Of a stretch of 64,000 nucleotides of DNA, positions 17,870 through 25,877 are shown piece after piece. Numbering within the stretch: the first letter of the stretch is position 1; every line of letters starts with the position of its first letter. The notes beneath the pieces were generated by a model. That model ran no database searches and was not told where the DNA came from. It saw only the letters and a list, made by a program, of their open reading frames with translations. The position numbers and the translations under genes were made by a program. The stretch covers positions 1 to 64,000 of the forward strand of contig NZ_KB906690.1 in assembly GCF_000381545.1 (NCBI RefSeq), read 5' to 3'. The stretch comes from Rhodonellum psychrophilum GCM71 = DSM 17998 (lineage in GTDB: Bacteria; Bacteroidota; Bacteroidia; Cytophagales; Cyclobacteriaceae).

Positions 17870-18787
17870 ATGGAAAGGAGAGATTTTCTTAAAAGAAGCA
17901 TTTTAACCGGGGCTAGTATCAGCCTTGGTGGCAGTTTGATGGCGGCGGCGATTCCTTCTCCAGCAAGAAGCAGGAAAATAACCATTCTGCATACCAACGA
18001 CATCCATTCAAGGATTGAGCCTTTCCCCAATGATGGTGGACGAAATGCAAATCAAGGAGGGATGACCAAACTAGCTTCTGTCATTCAAAAGATCCGTCGG
18101 GAAGAAGACAACATACTGCTTTTGGATGCCGGCGACATCTTTCAGGGAACCCCCTATTTCAATTTTTATGGGGGAGAACTTGAGCTTCGGCTCATGAACG
18201 AGATGGGATATGACGCTTCCACCTTGGGAAACCATGAGTTTGACAATGGCATGAAAGGAATTCTGGATCAAATCCCGAATGCAGGATTCGGTTTTATTTC
18301 CTCGAATTATGATTTCAGCCAAACCATCCTCAACAATGTTTTTTTACCCTACAAAATTTTTAGAAAAAACGGGATAAAAATCGGTGTTTTTGGTGTGGGC
18401 ATTGAATTGCAGGGATTGGTGGCATCAAAAAATTATGGAGACACCAAATATCTTGACCCAGTGACTGTTTCCCGAGAAATGGTTCAGGAATTGAAATCGA
18501 AAAATTGTGATCTGATCATTTGTCTGTCTCATTTGGGCCATTCTTACCAAAGCAAAAAAATAGATGATCTAAAGTTGGCCGCTCAAGTGGAGGGAATTGA
18601 CCTAATCATTGGAGGACATACACATACATTTTTGGATGAACCAAAATTGATAATTGGACCACAGGGCTTTACTACGGTGGTAAATCAATCCGGAACCGGA
18701 GCATTGCGATTGGGCAAAGTGGATTTTGAGTTTACCAAAGAAAATAGAATAAATTATGCGAGCAGCCAAAACCTGCCTATTTATTAG
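17870..18787 (+). CDS. Tat-exported metallophosphatase, 5'-nucleotidase N-terminal domain
   Basis: A 305-residue metallophosphatase with a twin-arginine signal (MERRDFLKRS, then a hydrophobic stretch and cleavage near PSPARS). The two-metal site is visible as HTNDIHSR, LLDAGDIFQG, LGNHEFDNG, LSHLGH and GGHTH. It corresponds to the catalytic half of bifunctional 2',3'-cyclic phosphodiesterase/5'-nucleotidases. The substrate-binding half is the preceding gene, with which it is directly joined (stop TAA, then ATG). Use of Tat for the catalytic half and Sec/lipoprotein export for the other half is notable. Confidence 0.9.
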   Translation: MERRDFLKRSILTGASISLGGSLMAAAIPSPARSRKITILHTNDIHSRIEPFPNDGGRNANQGGMTKLASVIQKIRREEDNILLLDAGDIFQGTPYFNFYGGELELRLMNEMGYDASTLGNHEFDNGMKGILDQIPNAGFGFISSNYDFSQTILNNVFLPYKIFRKNGIKIGVFGVGIELQGLVASKNYGDTKYLDPVTVSREMVQELKSKNCDLIICLSHLGHSYQSKKIDDLKLAAQVEGIDLIIGGHTHTFLDEPKLIIGPQGFTTVVNQSGTGALRLGKVDFEFTKENRINYASSQNLPIY

Positions 18788-18902
18788 AAAGTCAAGCAGA
18801 AATTGATTTTTTATTTAAATATATTTTCCCCAAATTTGATCCCCTTGAAGAAAAACAGGGAGTTTCATCATTACTTTTCACAACACAATTTTATCGGTTT
18901 AA

Positions 18903-20324
18903 ATGAGTTCAGAGGCCAATGCAGTATGGAATGAATGTTTGCGTGTGATCGAACCACATGTAAATGAGCAGAGCTTTTCAACTTGGTTTAGACCCATTAA
19001 TCCGGTAAGATTAGACGGAAGCAGCCTTACGATCCAAGTTCCAAGTCAATTTTTTTACGAATGGTTGGAAGACAATTATGTGCAAGTATTGAAATTGGCC
19101 ATCAAATCCGTCCTTGGCGGTAACGGCCGTTTGGAATATGCAGTGGTCGTGGACAAAGGGAATTCCCAAAACCAACCATATGTGGTGAGTTTTCCACAAG
19201 GGACCACCTCCAATGCAACCAAAAAAACACCACTTTCGGTGGAGAGCAGAAGTCCATTTGACATGCAATCCCTCCACAGCGATACGCTTCTTCAATCCAA
19301 TCTGAACCCAAATTACAGTTTCAACACCTATATAGAGGGGGATTGTAATAGGCTTGCGAGATCGGCGGGATTTGCCGTGGCGACCAAACCGGGAATCACC
19401 TCTTTCAACCCCTTGATGGTATATGGAGGAGTTGGACTTGGAAAGACCCATTTGGTACAAGCGATCGGAAATGAGATCAAAAACGGTCCTGAGGATAAAT
19501 TTGTGCTCTATGTATCCTCTGAAAAATTCGTGAACCAATTTATGGATTCCATCAAGGATGGTAACGTGAAAAGTTTCACCAATTTTTACATGCAGGTGGA
19601 TGTCTTAATCATTGACGATATCCAATTTTTGGCAGGAAAAGACCGAACCCAAGAAATGTTTTTCCACATTTTCAACCATCTTCATCAAAATAAAAAACAA
19701 ATCATCATGACCTCGGATCGTCCGCCAAGGGATCTTAAGGGATTGGAAGAAAGGTTGCTTTCCCGATTCAAGTGGGGATTGACAGCGGATTTGCAAATGC
19801 CTGATTTTGAAACCAGGGTGGCCATCATCAAAAGAAAGATGCAATCAGAAGGGATTTTCATCCCCGACGATGTGATTGAATATTTGGCCTATACCGTCGA
19901 TACCAATGTTAGGGAATTAGAAGGTGTCATGATTTCGCTTTTGGCACATGCCTCACTCAACCGAGTGGAGATTGACCTTTCCCTGGCGAAGACGATCATG
20001 AAAAACATTGTCAAGGACATTGAAACAGAAGTCGGGATAGATTTTATCCAAAAGACAGTTTCGGATTATTTTGACATCAAGCTGGACGACTTGAAGGCAA
20101 AAACAAGAAAAAAGGAAATCGTAACCGCCAGACAGGTGGCGATGTATTTTTCCAAGGAGTTCACCAACCATTCCTTGAAATCCATAGGATACCATTTTGG
20201 AGGAAGAGACCACAGCACCGTCATCCATGCCGTTCAAACTGTAAACGACATGATCGAAACCGATACCACCTTAAGAAATGCAGTTGAAGAATTGAAGAAA
20301 AAATTCAAAATGAGGTCTTATTGA
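18903..20324 (+). CDS. dnaA: chromosomal replication initiator DnaA
   Basis: A 473-residue AAA+ initiator. The N-terminal domain begins WNECLRVIEPHVNEQSFSTWF, Walker A is GGVGLGKT (175-182), Walker B LIIDDIQFL (about 233-241), and the C-terminal DNA-binding signature is GGRDHSTVIHAV. The linker (residues 95-140) is serine- and threonine-rich. It binds DnaA boxes and opens the origin. No cluster of TTATNCACA boxes was seen beside the gene, so the origin is probably elsewhere, as is common in Bacteroidota. It has a 115-base upstream gap and is followed by the convergent meaB gene. Confidence 0.97.
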   Translation: MSSEANAVWNECLRVIEPHVNEQSFSTWFRPINPVRLDGSSLTIQVPSQFFYEWLEDNYVQVLKLAIKSVLGGNGRLEYAVVVDKGNSQNQPYVVSFPQGTTSNATKKTPLSVESRSPFDMQSLHSDTLLQSNLNPNYSFNTYIEGDCNRLARSAGFAVATKPGITSFNPLMVYGGVGLGKTHLVQAIGNEIKNGPEDKFVLYVSSEKFVNQFMDSIKDGNVKSFTNFYMQVDVLIIDDIQFLAGKDRTQEMFFHIFNHLHQNKKQIIMTSDRPPRDLKGLEERLLSRFKWGLTADLQMPDFETRVAIIKRKMQSEGIFIPDDVIEYLAYTVDTNVRELEGVMISLLAHASLNRVEIDLSLAKTIMKNIVKDIETEVGIDFIQKTVSDYFDIKLDDLKAKTRKKEIVTARQVAMYFSKEFTNHSLKSIGYHFGGRDHSTVIHAVQTVNDMIETDTTLRNAVEELKKKFKMRSY

Positions 20325-20383
20325 TGTTAGGGAGTTGATTGCAAACCCTTATTGGCAATTGAAAACCTTAAGGCATAAACAAC

Positions 20384-21388
20384 TTATTTTTTTGCCTTCC
20401 CTTCCATAAAAAGCTCAACCAACTCCTTTGCGATTGCAATAGCGGAAAGCGCACCTGACTTGACTGCGGGTAGGTTCTTTTTTAGTTTTTCTTGGATCAG
20501 AGAATCCTGGTAGAATTGGTTTTTCAGCAAATACCCAATGTGCTCATGCATCCAGTTCCCTCTTTGTTCGGCTCTATTGGCATCATAAAAGCCATTGGCC
20601 TTGGTCAAGTCCCGATATTCAGAGATCATCTCCCAAATTTCCACCAGACCCGTTTTTTCCACTGCGGAGCAAATTTTCACCTTGGGCAACCAGCCGCTCT
20701 CCCGTATGGGGAAAAGATGCAAAGCGTTGGCATATTCCCTTTGGGCCCTTTTGGCCATTGGCAAGTTGTCCCCATCTGCCTTATTGATCACCAAAGCATC
20801 ACAGATTTCGATGATCCCCTTTTTGATCCCCTGAAGCTCATCCCCTGCTCCCGCCAACATCAACAGCAGGAAAAAATCTACCATCCCCCTGACCGCGATT
20901 TCTGACTGTCCGACACCAACTGTTTCAATAAAAATGACATCAAATCCCGCTGCTTCACAAAGCAACATGGCTTCCCTGGTTCTTGCACTCACTCCGCCCA
21001 AGGTGCTCCCTGTCGGGCTGGGCCGGATATATGCCCGCTTGTCGGCAGCTAGGGTTTCCATCCTTGTTTTGTCTCCCAAAATGCTCCCCCCTGTCTTTTG
21101 GCTGCTGGGGTCTATGGCCAGTACCGCCAATTTCAACCCTTTGTCTACAACAATCTTCCCAAAAGTCTCGATAAACGTACTCTTTCCCACGCCGGGGACA
21201 CCGGTGATGCCGATCCGGATGGAATTTCCTGTGTGGGACAATATTCCTGAAACCACCGCCTCGGCCAATTCCTGATCTGCTGGAAGGGTACTTTCCACCA
21301 AAGTAATGGCTCTGCTCAGGACAACCCTATCACCTGACAAAACCCCCTGAATATAGGCGCTTTCCGAAAGCCTTTCTTTTCGTTTCAA
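20384..21388 (-). CDS. meaB: methylmalonyl-CoA mutase-associated GTPase MeaB
   Basis: A 334-residue G3E-family GTPase. The P-loop is GVPGVGKS (63-70), followed by the family-typical IDPSSQKTGGSILGDKTRM and IETVGVGQSE motifs, and NKADGDN for guanine recognition. MeaB loads and protects the B12 cofactor of methylmalonyl-CoA mutase. mutA and mutB lie on the same strand 3.4 kb further on, separated by the nucleotidase pair and dnaA, so they share a pathway but not an operon. Confidence 0.93.
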   Translation of the reverse strand: MKRKERLSESAYIQGVLSGDRVVLSRAITLVESTLPADQELAEAVVSGILSHTGNSIRIGITGVPGVGKSTFIETFGKIVVDKGLKLAVLAIDPSSQKTGGSILGDKTRMETLAADKRAYIRPSPTGSTLGGVSARTREAMLLCEAAGFDVIFIETVGVGQSEIAVRGMVDFFLLLMLAGAGDELQGIKKGIIEICDALVINKADGDNLPMAKRAQREYANALHLFPIRESGWLPKVKICSAVEKTGLVEIWEMISEYRDLTKANGFYDANRAEQRGNWMHEHIGYLLKNQFYQDSLIQEKLKKNLPAVKSGALSAIAIAKELVELFMEGKAKK

Positions 21389-21439
21389 AATTTAAAAGTT
21401 GATTGATTCCTGTTCGTTTTGAATGTGAAGGTAAGTATT

Positions 21440-21844
21440 TTATTGAAAAGGATACCTCCTGAAACGCTCTTGACCCATCGCCGATTTTTCGTAAACCCCT
21501 ATACAATGCTCCTGATAAGAAATATCGAAAAACGGTTCATCAGGCCCCACCTTTGTGGGTGTTGCATTTTTTTGACCAAAGAAAAACACCTTTGTATTTC
21601 CGTACTTGGTGTGGGGCATAAATTCTCCATATTTGCGCATCACATCCCAGAGAGTATCAGGAGCAAATACAGCATACACCCGAAGAACAGGTCCGGTATT
21701 GTTCTCATTTCGAAAGCTCGCCATTTCCTCAAAATCAAGTTCCAGATCCCCCACTCCAGGTTGGGTAAGGGATTCCTTACCAATCCAGAAAAGGAGCGCA
21801 ACAACTATTAATATAATTACATAAAAAGGATATCTATTTGACAT
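21440..21844 (-). CDS. small membrane-anchored protein of unknown function
   Basis: A 134-residue protein with one N-terminal membrane helix (about 6-22, YPFYVIILIVVALLFWIG) and a soluble rest with no recognised motif. The soluble part includes DTLWDVMRKYGEFMPHTKYGNTKVFFF and ends in basic and aromatic residues. Orientation is probably with the C-terminus outside the cytoplasm. It lies just upstream of meaB and divergent from hemJ. Conservation should be low outside relatives; no function is proposed. Confidence 0.65.
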   Translation of the reverse strand: MSNRYPFYVIILIVVALLFWIGKESLTQPGVGDLELDFEEMASFRNENNTGPVLRVYAVFAPDTLWDVMRKYGEFMPHTKYGNTKVFFFGQKNATPTKVGPDEPFFDISYQEHCIGVYEKSAMGQERFRRYPFQ

Positions 21845-21896
21845 GTTTTTCAGGTACTTTGAAGATTAAGCCATAATTTAGCTGAAAATTACCACA

Positions 21897-22436
21897 ATGG
21901 CTTTCGAATACATTAAAGCACTCCATATCATTTTTATAGTTACCTGGTTTGCAGGATTATTTTACATCGTGAGACTTTTCATCTACCAGACCGAGGCCTT
22001 GGAAAAACCAGAAGAAGAACGAAAGGTATTGGTCCCCCAGTTCAACCTGATGGCAAAAAGATTGTGGCTTGGTATAACGTGGCCCTCCGCGATTCTTACT
22101 TTGGTTTTTGGAATATGGGTGTTGACCTACCGATGGGGATACATGCAGTTGGGATTTATGCAGGCCAAGCTGGCTTTTGTGTTTTTACTCTATCTGTATC
22201 ATATCAAATGTCATTATCAATACAAAGAATTGCAAAAAGGAATAGCCAAATGGACCTCAAATCAGTTACGTATATGGAATGAAGCCGCAACCCTCCTGCT
22301 CTTTGCAATCGTATTTCTAATTGTCCTGAAAAACACGGTGGATATGATTTGGGCCTTGGTCGGATTGATCGGGTTGGGTATTCTATTGATGCTTGGCATA
22401 AAATTATACAGAAGAATCAGGGAAAAGAATCCCTGA
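21897..22436 (+). CDS. hemJ: HemJ-like protoporphyrinogen IX oxidase (CopD family)
   Basis: A 179-residue membrane protein with five or so helices. The start (EYIKALHIIFIVTWFAGLFYIVRLFIY) carries the conserved histidine of HemJ, and QAKLAFVFLLYLYHIKCH and RIWNEAATLLLFAIVFLIVLK are typical of the family. HemJ oxidises protoporphyrinogen IX to protoporphyrin IX in heme synthesis, using the respiratory chain. It begins a run with SCO and cytochrome c genes, which fits heme and cytochrome oxidase supply. The C-terminus carries an extra helix (ALVGLIGLGILLMLGIKLY). Confidence 0.82.
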   Translation: MAFEYIKALHIIFIVTWFAGLFYIVRLFIYQTEALEKPEEERKVLVPQFNLMAKRLWLGITWPSAILTLVFGIWVLTYRWGYMQLGFMQAKLAFVFLLYLYHIKCHYQYKELQKGIAKWTSNQLRIWNEAATLLLFAIVFLIVLKNTVDMIWALVGLIGLGILLMLGIKLYRRIREKNP

Positions 22437-22457
22437 AACACTCTTGAAAAAAATTAC

Positions 22458-23120
22458 ATGATCTACAACAAACAGCTTTTATTCAGCCTTCTTGGAATCC
22501 TTTTCCTTTTCTCAAATTGTACGGAGAAAGAAAACGAGAAAGGCACACCCCTCCCTATATTGGGCAATTGGCATGTCGATTCATTTGAAATGGAAGGCAA
22601 GACGGTTACCGATACGGTATATCACAAAATCGCAGCATTCTCCTTTCTCAACCAAGACAGCATATCAATTACCAATGCGGATTTGGAAGGAAAAGTGTAT
22701 GTGGCAGACTTCTTTTTCACTACTTGCCCAACCATCTGTCCGGTTATGAAGACGCAGATGCTTCGGGTACATGAAAAATTCAAGGACAATCCAGACTTCA
22801 AAATCCTAAGCCACACCATAGATCCCAAACACGATACTGTGGCATTGCTAAAGGATTATTCTCAAAGATTGGGCATTGAAGACGCCTCCACCTGGCATTT
22901 CCTCACTGGAGACCAAGAGAAGATCTTTGAAATCGGACAGACCAGTTACCTGACTACAGCCATGGAAGACCAACAAGAACCTGGGGGATTTCTTCACTCG
23001 GGAGCCTTTGTACTCGTTGATCAGAATGGGAGGATCAGGGGAATCTATGACGGCACCAAGGAAGATCAAGTCAATCGATTGATGAATGACATTCCAAAAC
23101 TATTGCCCAAAAAGGAATGA
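22458..23120 (+). CDS. SCO1/SenC family copper chaperone lipoprotein
   Basis: A 220-residue lipoprotein (lipobox LFSNC, Cys21) with a thioredoxin-like fold. The copper site is present: Cys90 and Cys94 in TTCPTICP and His180 in GGFLHSGAF. SCO proteins deliver copper to the CuA centre of cytochrome oxidase or act as thiol reductases in the periplasm. The gene overlaps the following cytochrome gene by four bases (ATGA), so they are translationally coupled. Confidence 0.92.
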   Translation: MIYNKQLLFSLLGILFLFSNCTEKENEKGTPLPILGNWHVDSFEMEGKTVTDTVYHKIAAFSFLNQDSISITNADLEGKVYVADFFFTTCPTICPVMKTQMLRVHEKFKDNPDFKILSHTIDPKHDTVALLKDYSQRLGIEDASTWHFLTGDQEKIFEIGQTSYLTTAMEDQQEPGGFLHSGAFVLVDQNGRIRGIYDGTKEDQVNRLMNDIPKLLPKKE

Positions 23121-23563
23121 AACACGAAAAGTTTGCTTTGATTATCGGAATAATGCTTGTTTTGTCAAGTGGGTGCAAACCCGAGGCAGACAGAAGTGGA
23201 AATTCACTTGCCCATATTTCAGACACTAAAGTAATGCAATATGCCTTGGAAGGCAAGCTCCTTTACGGACAGCACTGCGCCAATTGTCACAAAGATGATG
23301 GCAAAGGTTTGGGTAAATTGATCCCCCCATTGAATCCATCGGATTACATGGTTGAAGATATCGGTAGAACCGTACGATTGATAAAAAATGGAATGGAGGG
23401 TGAAATCATGGTAAATGGCAATTCATACAACCAGGCCATGCCTGCAAATCCCAAGCTGACAAACATTGAAATCGCACAAATCAGCACTTATTTGTACAAT
23501 ATTTGGGGAAACGAAAAAGGATTAATCAGCATCCCACAAGTGGAGGTTTTTTTGAAAAAATAA
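23117..23563 (+). CDS. c-type cytochrome lipoprotein
   Basis: A 148-residue lipoprotein (LSSGC, Cys20) with one heme-binding motif CANCH (Cys54, Cys57, His58) and a distal methionine in NQAMPANPKLTN. It is a class I monoheme cytochrome, probably facing the periplasm, and would carry electrons to an oxidase or other terminal reductase. Its start overlaps the SCO gene end by four bases. The three genes hemJ-sco-cytochrome form one transcription unit by spacing. Confidence 0.92.
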   Translation: MKHEKFALIIGIMLVLSSGCKPEADRSGNSLAHISDTKVMQYALEGKLLYGQHCANCHKDDGKGLGKLIPPLNPSDYMVEDIGRTVRLIKNGMEGEIMVNGNSYNQAMPANPKLTNIEIAQISTYLYNIWGNEKGLISIPQVEVFLKK

Positions 23564-23579
23564 AACCGAAACGATACAA

Positions 23580-24008
23580 TCAGGATTTATCCAATTCCGA
23601 CTTGGCCTCAGCCAAATTCTTTTTGATGTCGAGATTCACTTTTTCGACCATTTTTTTCTGTTCGAGTAGGTATTGGGTAATCTCTTCCTCGTTCATTCCT
23701 TCATAGGTGGATTTAAACTGACGCATCCAAATAAACATACCCTCAAAGGATGCATCAAGATTATTTGCCAAGACCTGTAACTCTTGGATATCTGCCGCAT
23801 TTTTTGATGAGTCTGATTTGAGCAAATCTATCTTCAGCAAAATCTCTTTGTGGAGGGATTTCAGCTCTCCCATTTTGGGCATCACTTCATCATGTATGGC
23901 GATGACTTCTTCTTTAAGCAAGTCATTGGATTCTTCACCATTTGGACTGCAAGACGAAAAAAGAATAAATAAAAAATAAAAAAACAAATATTTTAAACTT
24001 GAATTCAT
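23580..24008 (-). CDS. helical lipoprotein of unknown function
   Basis: A 142-residue protein starting MNSSLKYLFFYFLFILFSSC, a lipoprotein signal with Cys at 20. The mature part is almost entirely helical and charged with heptad-like repeats (EELKSLHKEILLKIDLLKSDSS, QYLLEQKKMVEKVNLDIKKNLAEAKSEL), so a coiled coil or helical bundle in the periplasm is likely. Similar small coiled-coil lipoproteins are common in Cyclobacteriaceae and are sometimes labelled viral A-type inclusion proteins, which says nothing about their role. The start at 24008 is chosen because it gives a clean signal peptide. Confidence 0.7.
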   Translation of the reverse strand: MNSSLKYLFFYFLFILFSSCSPNGEESNDLLKEEVIAIHDEVMPKMGELKSLHKEILLKIDLLKSDSSKNAADIQELQVLANNLDASFEGMFIWMRQFKSTYEGMNEEEITQYLLEQKKMVEKVNLDIKKNLAEAKSELDKS

Positions 24009-24061
24009 ATACAATTTAATTAACTCTTGCAATTTAGAATTAATTAAATTAAAAAAGGAAT

Positions 24062-24463
24062 TTATTTTATTATAACGTTACATTTTCGATGAAATTTCCA
24101 GTTAAGAATATGAAAAATAACCAATGCCAAGGAGGAGGCCACTGAAACAAACACCATCCAAGGGGCTAAATCATGCAATGAGACTGAGATGGAAAAAACA
24201 ACTACAGCAATCCAAAGTGCTATTTTAATCCCTTTGGATTGTGTATTTTTGGATGCATGGAAAACAGCCCACAAAGCAAGCCCAATAAACAAATAATCCA
24301 CAAAATGCCAATGATCATGACCCGGTTCTTCGCCGTGTTGAAAAATATAGCCTACGGAAATGAACAAGGGAAATGCCAAACAATGGACCATGCATAACAA
24401 GGACGCTGAAATTCCCAATACATCTGCAGATTGCGCGGATAATCTTTTAATTACTTGCAACAT
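24062..24463 (-). CDS. MerC family membrane protein
   Basis: A 133-residue protein with four predicted membrane helices. The family motif is the Cys pair with a histidine in the first helix region, SLLCMVHCLAFP (Cys24, His27, Cys28). A loop after helix two is rich in histidine and acidic residues (HGEEPGHDHWHF, 43-54), which suggests metal binding on the non-cytoplasmic side. MerC proteins were first known as mercury transporters, but Bacteroidota versions are mostly of unknown metal specificity. The start is only five bases after a -7 box, so the mRNA may be leaderless. Confidence 0.8.
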   Translation of the reverse strand: MLQVIKRLSAQSADVLGISASLLCMVHCLAFPLFISVGYIFQHGEEPGHDHWHFVDYLFIGLALWAVFHASKNTQSKGIKIALWIAVVVFSISVSLHDLAPWMVFVSVASSLALVIFHILNWKFHRKCNVIIK

Positions 24464-24468
24464 AATTG

Positions 24469-24476
24469 CAAATATA
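24469..24476 (-). promoter_or_regulatory. -7 box next to the merC-like start codon
   Basis: Minus-strand TATATTTG ends five bases before the ATG at 24463. The -33 TTG candidates lie at spacings of 10 and 24 bases, neither ideal. Use of this box would yield an almost leaderless transcript. Confidence 0.4.
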
Positions 24477-24519
24477 TAGTTTTCTTCAAATAATAAGCCT
24501 CAAACCATTAAATATTTTT

Positions 24520-25341
24520 ATGAAACCACTTTGCTTTGCCCGAAACCAAATAATCCCCTCTTCCGAAGCCACTCTTCATCCCATGGATATTGGGTTGATC
24601 AGGGGGTATGGAATCTTTGATTTTTTCAGGACTGAAAATTTTGTCCCTTTATTTCTGACTGATTATTTGGACAGGTTTATTGGCTCGGCTCAAAAGACCT
24701 ATCTTCCTTTGGACTTCAACAAGGAAACACTCCGAAACATCATCCTTGAACTTATAGAAAAGAACGATCTTCGACAAGGAGGTATCAGAATGCTCTTGTC
24801 TGGAGGGATGTCCGACAATCACTTTTCTCCTGCCAAAGGGGATTTGTTCATTTTCTGTGAGGACTTGATGTTTCCAGGGGAACAGAAATACACCAATGGA
24901 GTCAAGCTTTCCAGCATTGAACACGTCCGTGCACTTGCAGAAATCAAGACGACAAATTACACCTTCCCTGTTTGGTTAAGTTCCAATTGGAAAAAAGAAG
25001 GTGCAGAAGACGTGATTTACCATCACAATGGTTTGATTTCGGAAAGTTCCAGGAGCAATATCTTTGTGATTAAAAACGGGGAAATCTTCACCCCGGACCA
25101 AAATGTATTGCATGGAATTACCAGAAAAAGAGTCCTGGAATTGAGCGGATCCATCAAAATCCAGCCGATTGGCTTTGACGAAACATTGGCTGCAGACGAG
25201 GTCTTCATGACGAGTACCACCAAAAAAATACTTCCTGTCACCCGAATCGATGATCGACAAATAGGAAATGGAAAACCGGGGAAGATCACCAAGGAGCTGA
25301 TCCAGGCTTTCCAGGAAATGGAACAAAAAAACTCCGGATAA
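24520..25341 (+). CDS. class IV aminotransferase (branched-chain/D-amino acid type)
   Basis: A 273-residue fold-type IV PLP enzyme. The cofactor lysine is about Lys143 in EIKTTNY, the Glu that contacts the pyridine nitrogen lies in NGLISESSRSNIFV, and HGITRKRVLEL follows. This group includes branched-chain aminotransferase, D-alanine aminotransferase and aminodeoxychorismate lyase; sequence alone does not decide. A RGYGIFDFFRT start resembles the pabC/D-amino acid end of the family. The ATG at 24520 follows an AT-rich leader. A terminator overlaps its stop codon. Confidence 0.82.
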   Translation: MKPLCFARNQIIPSSEATLHPMDIGLIRGYGIFDFFRTENFVPLFLTDYLDRFIGSAQKTYLPLDFNKETLRNIILELIEKNDLRQGGIRMLLSGGMSDNHFSPAKGDLFIFCEDLMFPGEQKYTNGVKLSSIEHVRALAEIKTTNYTFPVWLSSNWKKEGAEDVIYHHNGLISESSRSNIFVIKNGEIFTPDQNVLHGITRKRVLELSGSIKIQPIGFDETLAADEVFMTSTTKKILPVTRIDDRQIGNGKPGKITKELIQAFQEMEQKNSG

Positions 25342-25358
25342 TCCGGAGTTTTTTTTTT
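25325..25358. terminator. bidirectional terminator, overlapping a stop codon
   Basis: ACTCCGGAT (25331-25339) and ATCCGGAGT (25341-25349) pair with a one-base centre, with an A run before and a T run after. It can serve both convergent genes, and it contains the TAA of the aminotransferase. Confidence 0.85.
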
Positions 25359-25797
25359 AATTCGTCAGCAATACCGCATCATTGAGAATATACATTAATT
25401 TTTCGGGGTCTCGGTCGTTGAGGGTAAGCCTGCCCCTCACTTTAACCCGCTTAGAGGTGTATTTGATAGGTGAGTTCAACATGACCTCCATCACCGTCTC
25501 TGGCCCTCCAGAACCGCAAAAGAAACACTCTGCCAATGGAAGTGAAGAAAGTATAATATGCTCAGGCTTAAACATCCCTTCAAAGGGGATAATGTATCCA
25601 TCAGCCTCAACCATTTTTCCTTCCAGTTTTTTGATTTTATCCCCAAAAACAGGAAGATAAAGCTCGCCAAATTCATCCTGCCCTATTTTATAGGTAACCT
25701 CCGATAGGTCTTTCCAAACGCTGGGTGTCGCCTGTCCCCAGACAAGTCCCGAAGAAAATATCAGGATAAATACTATTAAATTTCTCTTAAAACTCAT
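25357..25797 (-). CDS. exported DUF3299-like protein
   Basis: A 146-residue protein with a signal peptide ending SGLVWGQ. The mature part has the pattern of DUF3299 proteins: W-x-x-L, then YLPVFGDKIKKLEGKMVEADGYIIPFEG and a short cysteine motif CFFCG (91-95) before GPETVMEVML. In other bacteria DUF3299 genes often lie beside an ABC transporter ATPase and permease, and the same is true here (ABC genes 80 bases upstream on the same strand). It is probably a periplasmic accessory protein of that transporter, perhaps metal related. Exact function unknown. Confidence 0.72.
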   Translation of the reverse strand: MSFKRNLIVFILIFSSGLVWGQATPSVWKDLSEVTYKIGQDEFGELYLPVFGDKIKKLEGKMVEADGYIIPFEGMFKPEHIILSSLPLAECFFCGSGGPETVMEVMLNSPIKYTSKRVKVRGRLTLNDRDPEKLMYILNDAVLLTN

Positions 25798-25877
25798 CTC
25801 TTACTGTCTGATTTAGAATGTATTGATTACATATTGGGTTATTCTTTCAATTTTAGGGTAATAATAAGGCCACGTAA

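Noticed and set aside
25818-25832. Zur/Fur-type operator before the DUF3299-like gene (ATGTA, 5 bases, TACAT)
   Set aside because: The arms are only five bases and the surroundings do not extend the symmetry; too weak to call in AT-rich DNA.
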